Source of the DNA: Mactra quadrangularis | Taxonomy: Eukaryota; Mollusca; Bivalvia; Venerida; Mactridae | Assembly: GCA_025267735.1 (NCBI GenBank) | Contig: CM046293.1 | Location: forward strand, 9,882,560 to 9,946,559 | Length of the DNA: 64,000 nucleotides | Direction: 5' to 3' | Notes under the pieces: generated by a model | Database searches by the model: none | Seen by the model: only the letters and a program-made list of their open reading frames with translations | What the model was told of the DNA's origin: nothing | Shown: positions 61,114 through 64,000 of the stretch, piece by piece | Layout of the letters: every line of letters begins with the position of its first letter | How positions within the stretch are numbered: position 1 is the stretch's first letter | Program-made: the position numbers and the translations under genes

Positions 61114-61511
61114 CTGAAAAATGGCTGAATAACCAAAACACATCAGAAACAATTTACAATGAAATGCAATGCTGTGTGTATTCAATATACTTGAGGAATA
61201 TTTGTTTATTTTACTTTTACACTATTTATTGTAAGGGGATATATAGCAGCCATCTCATTTAACCATCCTTGGAGGACATGCATTTTTATACTAAAAATAC
61301 TTTCGTATTTTTCAAATATACTACGTTGGATACCAACACTTGATTAAGTTGACAAACGTGTTTCATTATTATGATTGTCATGATCGATTATTTCAATCGT
61401 AAAATAGAAATATACATCATGTCAGAGTACCAAAAGCTATGCTGAAAGATATACCAAGTCCAAATGTCAGTAACAAATGAATTAATTAACAAATTAAACA
61501 TAACATTTTAC

Positions 61512-61695
61512 CGATATGTCTGATAAGCTACACAACAATCTTTAACATCTCCATAAGCAAGCACGAAAGAGCCAAGATCATCGGAAATCTCAACTGGTGA
61601 TGGTTTTTTTTAGATATTTGTTTTGTCTGGAAATTCCATGATGTTCTGCCATAAAACAATGACTTTTCTTGAACACTTGTCACAATGCTTTTAGA
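61512..61695 (-). pseudogene. Block C, unit III, one-base deletion
   Basis: 184 nt against 185 in unit II. The run after CAAATATCTAAAAAA lacks one base, which shifts the frame to an early TAG. Splice sites TTAG| and ATATCG|GTAAAA remain. Confidence 0.6.
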
Positions 61696-62607
61696 CTAAC
61701 TGTCAATTTAATAGACAGCTAGCCAAATACTGATCTAATGATAACAAGAAAGGAAAATTGGGTCTGTATCTGTACTTGTAAAAGTTGGAAAGCACTATTT
61801 GAGTTGTTATATATGTAATATTTGTGTCTACGATATATATACAGGCGTGATAGCGTTGTTGTATGATGTAGAAGCCTGAACACATAAACAAGTTATTGCC
61901 GTATGTGTCAATACTATTATCGTTTGACAAACCATCACTTCTCTTGTGTGGTGTTAAGTGTTTTGCGTCACCTTTCAACCCTGTTTCAATTTGTATCACA
62001 TTGCTCAGTCGTTTAACTCATCCTACTTGAGCAAGCCTAGAATTCTGAATTCAAACTTTTAACCTAAGATAACCTTTGATACTATGTACGCACTATTTCT
62101 AGTGACTGAAACTGACCTACTTGATACATGGGGAGAAGGGTGAATGATCTTAGAATAATTGTAGCAATTCATACTCAGAAAATATTTTGTTCAGGGATCT
62201 AACATCCGTGTATTTGTATGTAATGGTGTTAACTCGAATATTAATGTCCACAATTAAATTAAGATTAGATAATCGAAAATTTGAAATCGATGGGTTCCAT
62301 TTCGATTATACAGTGTTTAAATGAGTAACAGTAATGTAAGTTTCAAACGATTGCTAAAAAACCTATCTATTGATTAAAAATGGTTCATATATTTCCGAAC
62401 TCGAAATATATAACTCAATATAACTAAATCATTTGCGCTAGGCAATGACAGACAGACGGGAGCAAAATAACCGTACTTGTATTAAAGTTCTTCGTATTCC
62501 AACACATGTTTAAGACTCTTGTATGTATGAGTATATTTTGCAAACTTTAAGTACGTCAAACAATATTTGGCTTCTTATTACATAATAACAAGTCCAATAG
62601 TCTAATA

Positions 62608-62751
62608 TTATCGGCTAATGTGAGCGCTAATATGGGTAGTTGTATACACAACACATTTGAAACCATTAAATATAAGTAAAATAGTTTCATACACGCACTT
62701 TGTAGATTTGAATGTGGTTTCATTTGTTAATGGTGCTTCACATTTAATACT
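62608..62751 (-). CDS. Block D, unit III
   Basis: Open as in unit II with two replacements (Ser to Ile and Cys to Tyr in the part after the internal donor). The acceptor TTTTTCAAAG is kept. The first part, up to the donor ACAAA|GTGCGT, is identical in peptide to unit II. The opposite-strand 91-codon frame carries a 5-bp insertion relative to unit II. Confidence 0.42.
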   Translation of the reverse strand, partial: SIKCEAPLTNETTFKSTKCVYETILLIFNGFKCVVYTTTHISAHISR

Positions 62752-63327
62752 CTTTGAAAAAGATATGTCACAATCAGACTCAATAAAATGTGACTTACGA
62801 GATAGGTTCGTAAATTATGTAGTATCGTATCGTATTCCAGACAAATACATAACCTCAAGCCAGATAAGGAAACTGAATTATCTACAGTTGTTGTTATTCC
62901 TATCAGTTCACGTATGGGACCATATGCAGTGATTTAAGCAACGTCTGCTGCAATTAGAGAGTAATTGAGAAATCGTGGTAATTTTTCGTTCAATTTTTAT
63001 ACTTAAATTCCATGCATACACTACACTATGTTGTTTTCTTGAACAGACATTGAATATTAGAAGCTAAAATGATATGTCTGCCGAAAGTAAACGGCGTTCT
63101 TTTAATACCAATAGTTTAAATGCTCACTCGTAACGTCTTGCTTTGTGATAGGCCTGTGTTTTATCGTTGTTTTTTTTCTGATATATTTGATTTCACATTT
63201 TGCACAAAAAATATCACTCAGCGTATACCCTCAATTCAATATATTATTCTTGCAATCCCAATATGTATAATAATAAAAAATAACACGTTAAAGACCAATT
63301 AAACAAACGACAAAGGTAGAATTATAT

Positions 63328-63352
63328 TATTATCTATATATATATATATATA
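63328..63352. repeat. (TA)n microsatellite
   Basis: ATCTATATATATATATATAG in unit IV. The same place in unit III (about 57.32 kb) has only ATATATATAG, so the run expanded after duplication. Confidence 0.85.
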
Positions 63353-63371
63353 GACAATATATAGACAGTAC

Positions 63372-63464
63372 ATGCATCACAGTGAATGAATCTTTTGATT
63401 TATTAGCCAGACACATTTAATTATTGAAAAAAGATATCAAATTTGTCTGAACCTGTCAGTATTT
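63372..63464 (-). pseudogene. Block E, unit IV, in-frame TAA
   Basis: Reads ILTGSDKFDIFFQ and stops, with the intact acceptor CTTGATTTCACAG. It matches unit III. Confidence 0.5.
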
Positions 63465-64000
63465 CTGTGAAATCAAGTCTACATGCTGACATTTGACAAA
63501 GTTGCTTATTAAATATATCAGTTTCATGACATCTGATACACAATGTTTTTATGTAAAACAAAAGTAAACTCGCGTGATCATACAAAGTAGATTAAAAATA
63601 CCAACTTACAAATTTGATTTTGTCAAGTATAAATTTATAACCCTGTACTATATGCAGTGGCAGAGCGCCAAGTTACCAGGTACATTATATATAAACATAT
63701 ACAATTCAAAACAAATATGGACTCATGCATGTCACATTTTGTAGGAGTATATTTTGATACAATATTGGTACATTTATAGAAGACTCTTAGGTGATATATT
63801 TATTCCTGTAGATAGCCAAATATAAATGACTAACACGTGAACAAAGTGTTTAAGAATTAAAATGAGTTACGTAACTACTTAATTGCATATATTTATTTCC
63901 AACTATAAGTTGCCTCACTATATAAACAGATATTTATTTAAAACCCGTATAATGTACATTTCCCATACATTGATATTAAAACAAATCGACAAAACTGTGT

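Larger units (their letters stand above)
56920..63215. repeat. Tandem unit III (about 6.3 kb)
   Basis: A direct tandem copy of unit II. It has its own SINE C at 58.6 kb, whose site is empty in unit II. It lies beside the SINE C of 57.0 kb, whose site is empty at the start of unit IV (63.26 kb). About 120 bp near 59.41-59.53 kb is extra relative to unit II, and a stretch equivalent to about 53.56-53.79 kb is missing. Confidence 0.93.
63215..63600. repeat. Start of tandem unit IV
   Basis: It repeats 56.92-57.58 kb without the SINE and includes block E with the same TAA. Homology fades at about 63.6 kb, before block F. Confidence 0.85.

Noticed and set aside
1..64000. CRISPR arrays, operons, ribosome binding sites, bacterial terminators
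   Set aside because: No regularly spaced short repeats and no prokaryotic gene organisation occur. All signs are of a eukaryotic nuclear genome.

Overview
This is A+T-rich eukaryotic DNA (about one third G+C by eye). It has no operons, no long open frames and abundant short interspersed elements. The many tRNA-headed SINEs, DNA-transposon relics with clean target-site duplications, and microsatellite-tailed LINE ends point to a metazoan, most likely a marine invertebrate. A bivalve mollusc is my best guess, and I cannot confirm it. No complete protein-coding gene can be called. No open frame above 130 codons exists, and many of those over 60 codons fall inside transposons or repeats.

The most interesting content is a set of tandem duplications of several ages carrying short exon-like blocks with matching splice phases. 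(1) At 7.9-13.1 kb two pairs of diverged copies (about 2 kb apart) hold minus-strand exons. (2) At 27.4-37.7 kb plus-strand exons recur, several joined in consistent phase, with a second decayed copy further right. (3) At 42-63.6 kb a 6.0-6.5 kb unit is repeated on the minus strand. There is an old diverged unit I, two closely similar units II and III in direct tandem, and the start of a unit IV. These units carry exon-like blocks named here G, F, E, D, C and B in transcript order. Every array copy has at least one stop, frameshift or lost splice site, so the array looks like a graveyard of a duplicated multi-exon gene family. One exon motif (block E, core DIFDITFKL) resembles the 8.2-kb exon (NIYNITFRL), which suggests clusters 1 and 3 descend from the same family. 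The cysteine spacing of block G and of the 27.5-kb exon is loosely PAN/Apple-like, but no family is assigned.

Mobile elements are well defined. At least five SINE families are present: A (5.1, 7.6 kb), B (0.7, 1.6, 13.5, 18.9, 30.8, 51.2 kb), C (18.1, 40.5, 57.0, 58.6 kb), D (44.3 kb) and E (11.5 kb). Several have perfect 11-13 bp target-site duplications. Non-autonomous DNA transposons include two hAT-type (25.1, 46.4 kb), one Tc1/mariner-type (34.7 kb), Mutator-like elements with 9-10 bp duplications (25.9, 29.7, 38.6 kb), an element rich in CCGTACGG boxes (5.3 and 39.7 kb), an unassigned TIR element (48.4 kb) and a 162-bp near-perfect palindrome (31.9 kb). Possible LINE 3' ends lie at 21.1, 24.0 and 41.3 kb. 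Units II and III carry SINEs at different sites, each empty in the other unit, which orders the duplication before the insertions.

The remaining long stretches are A+T-rich non-coding DNA in which I see nothing I can support.
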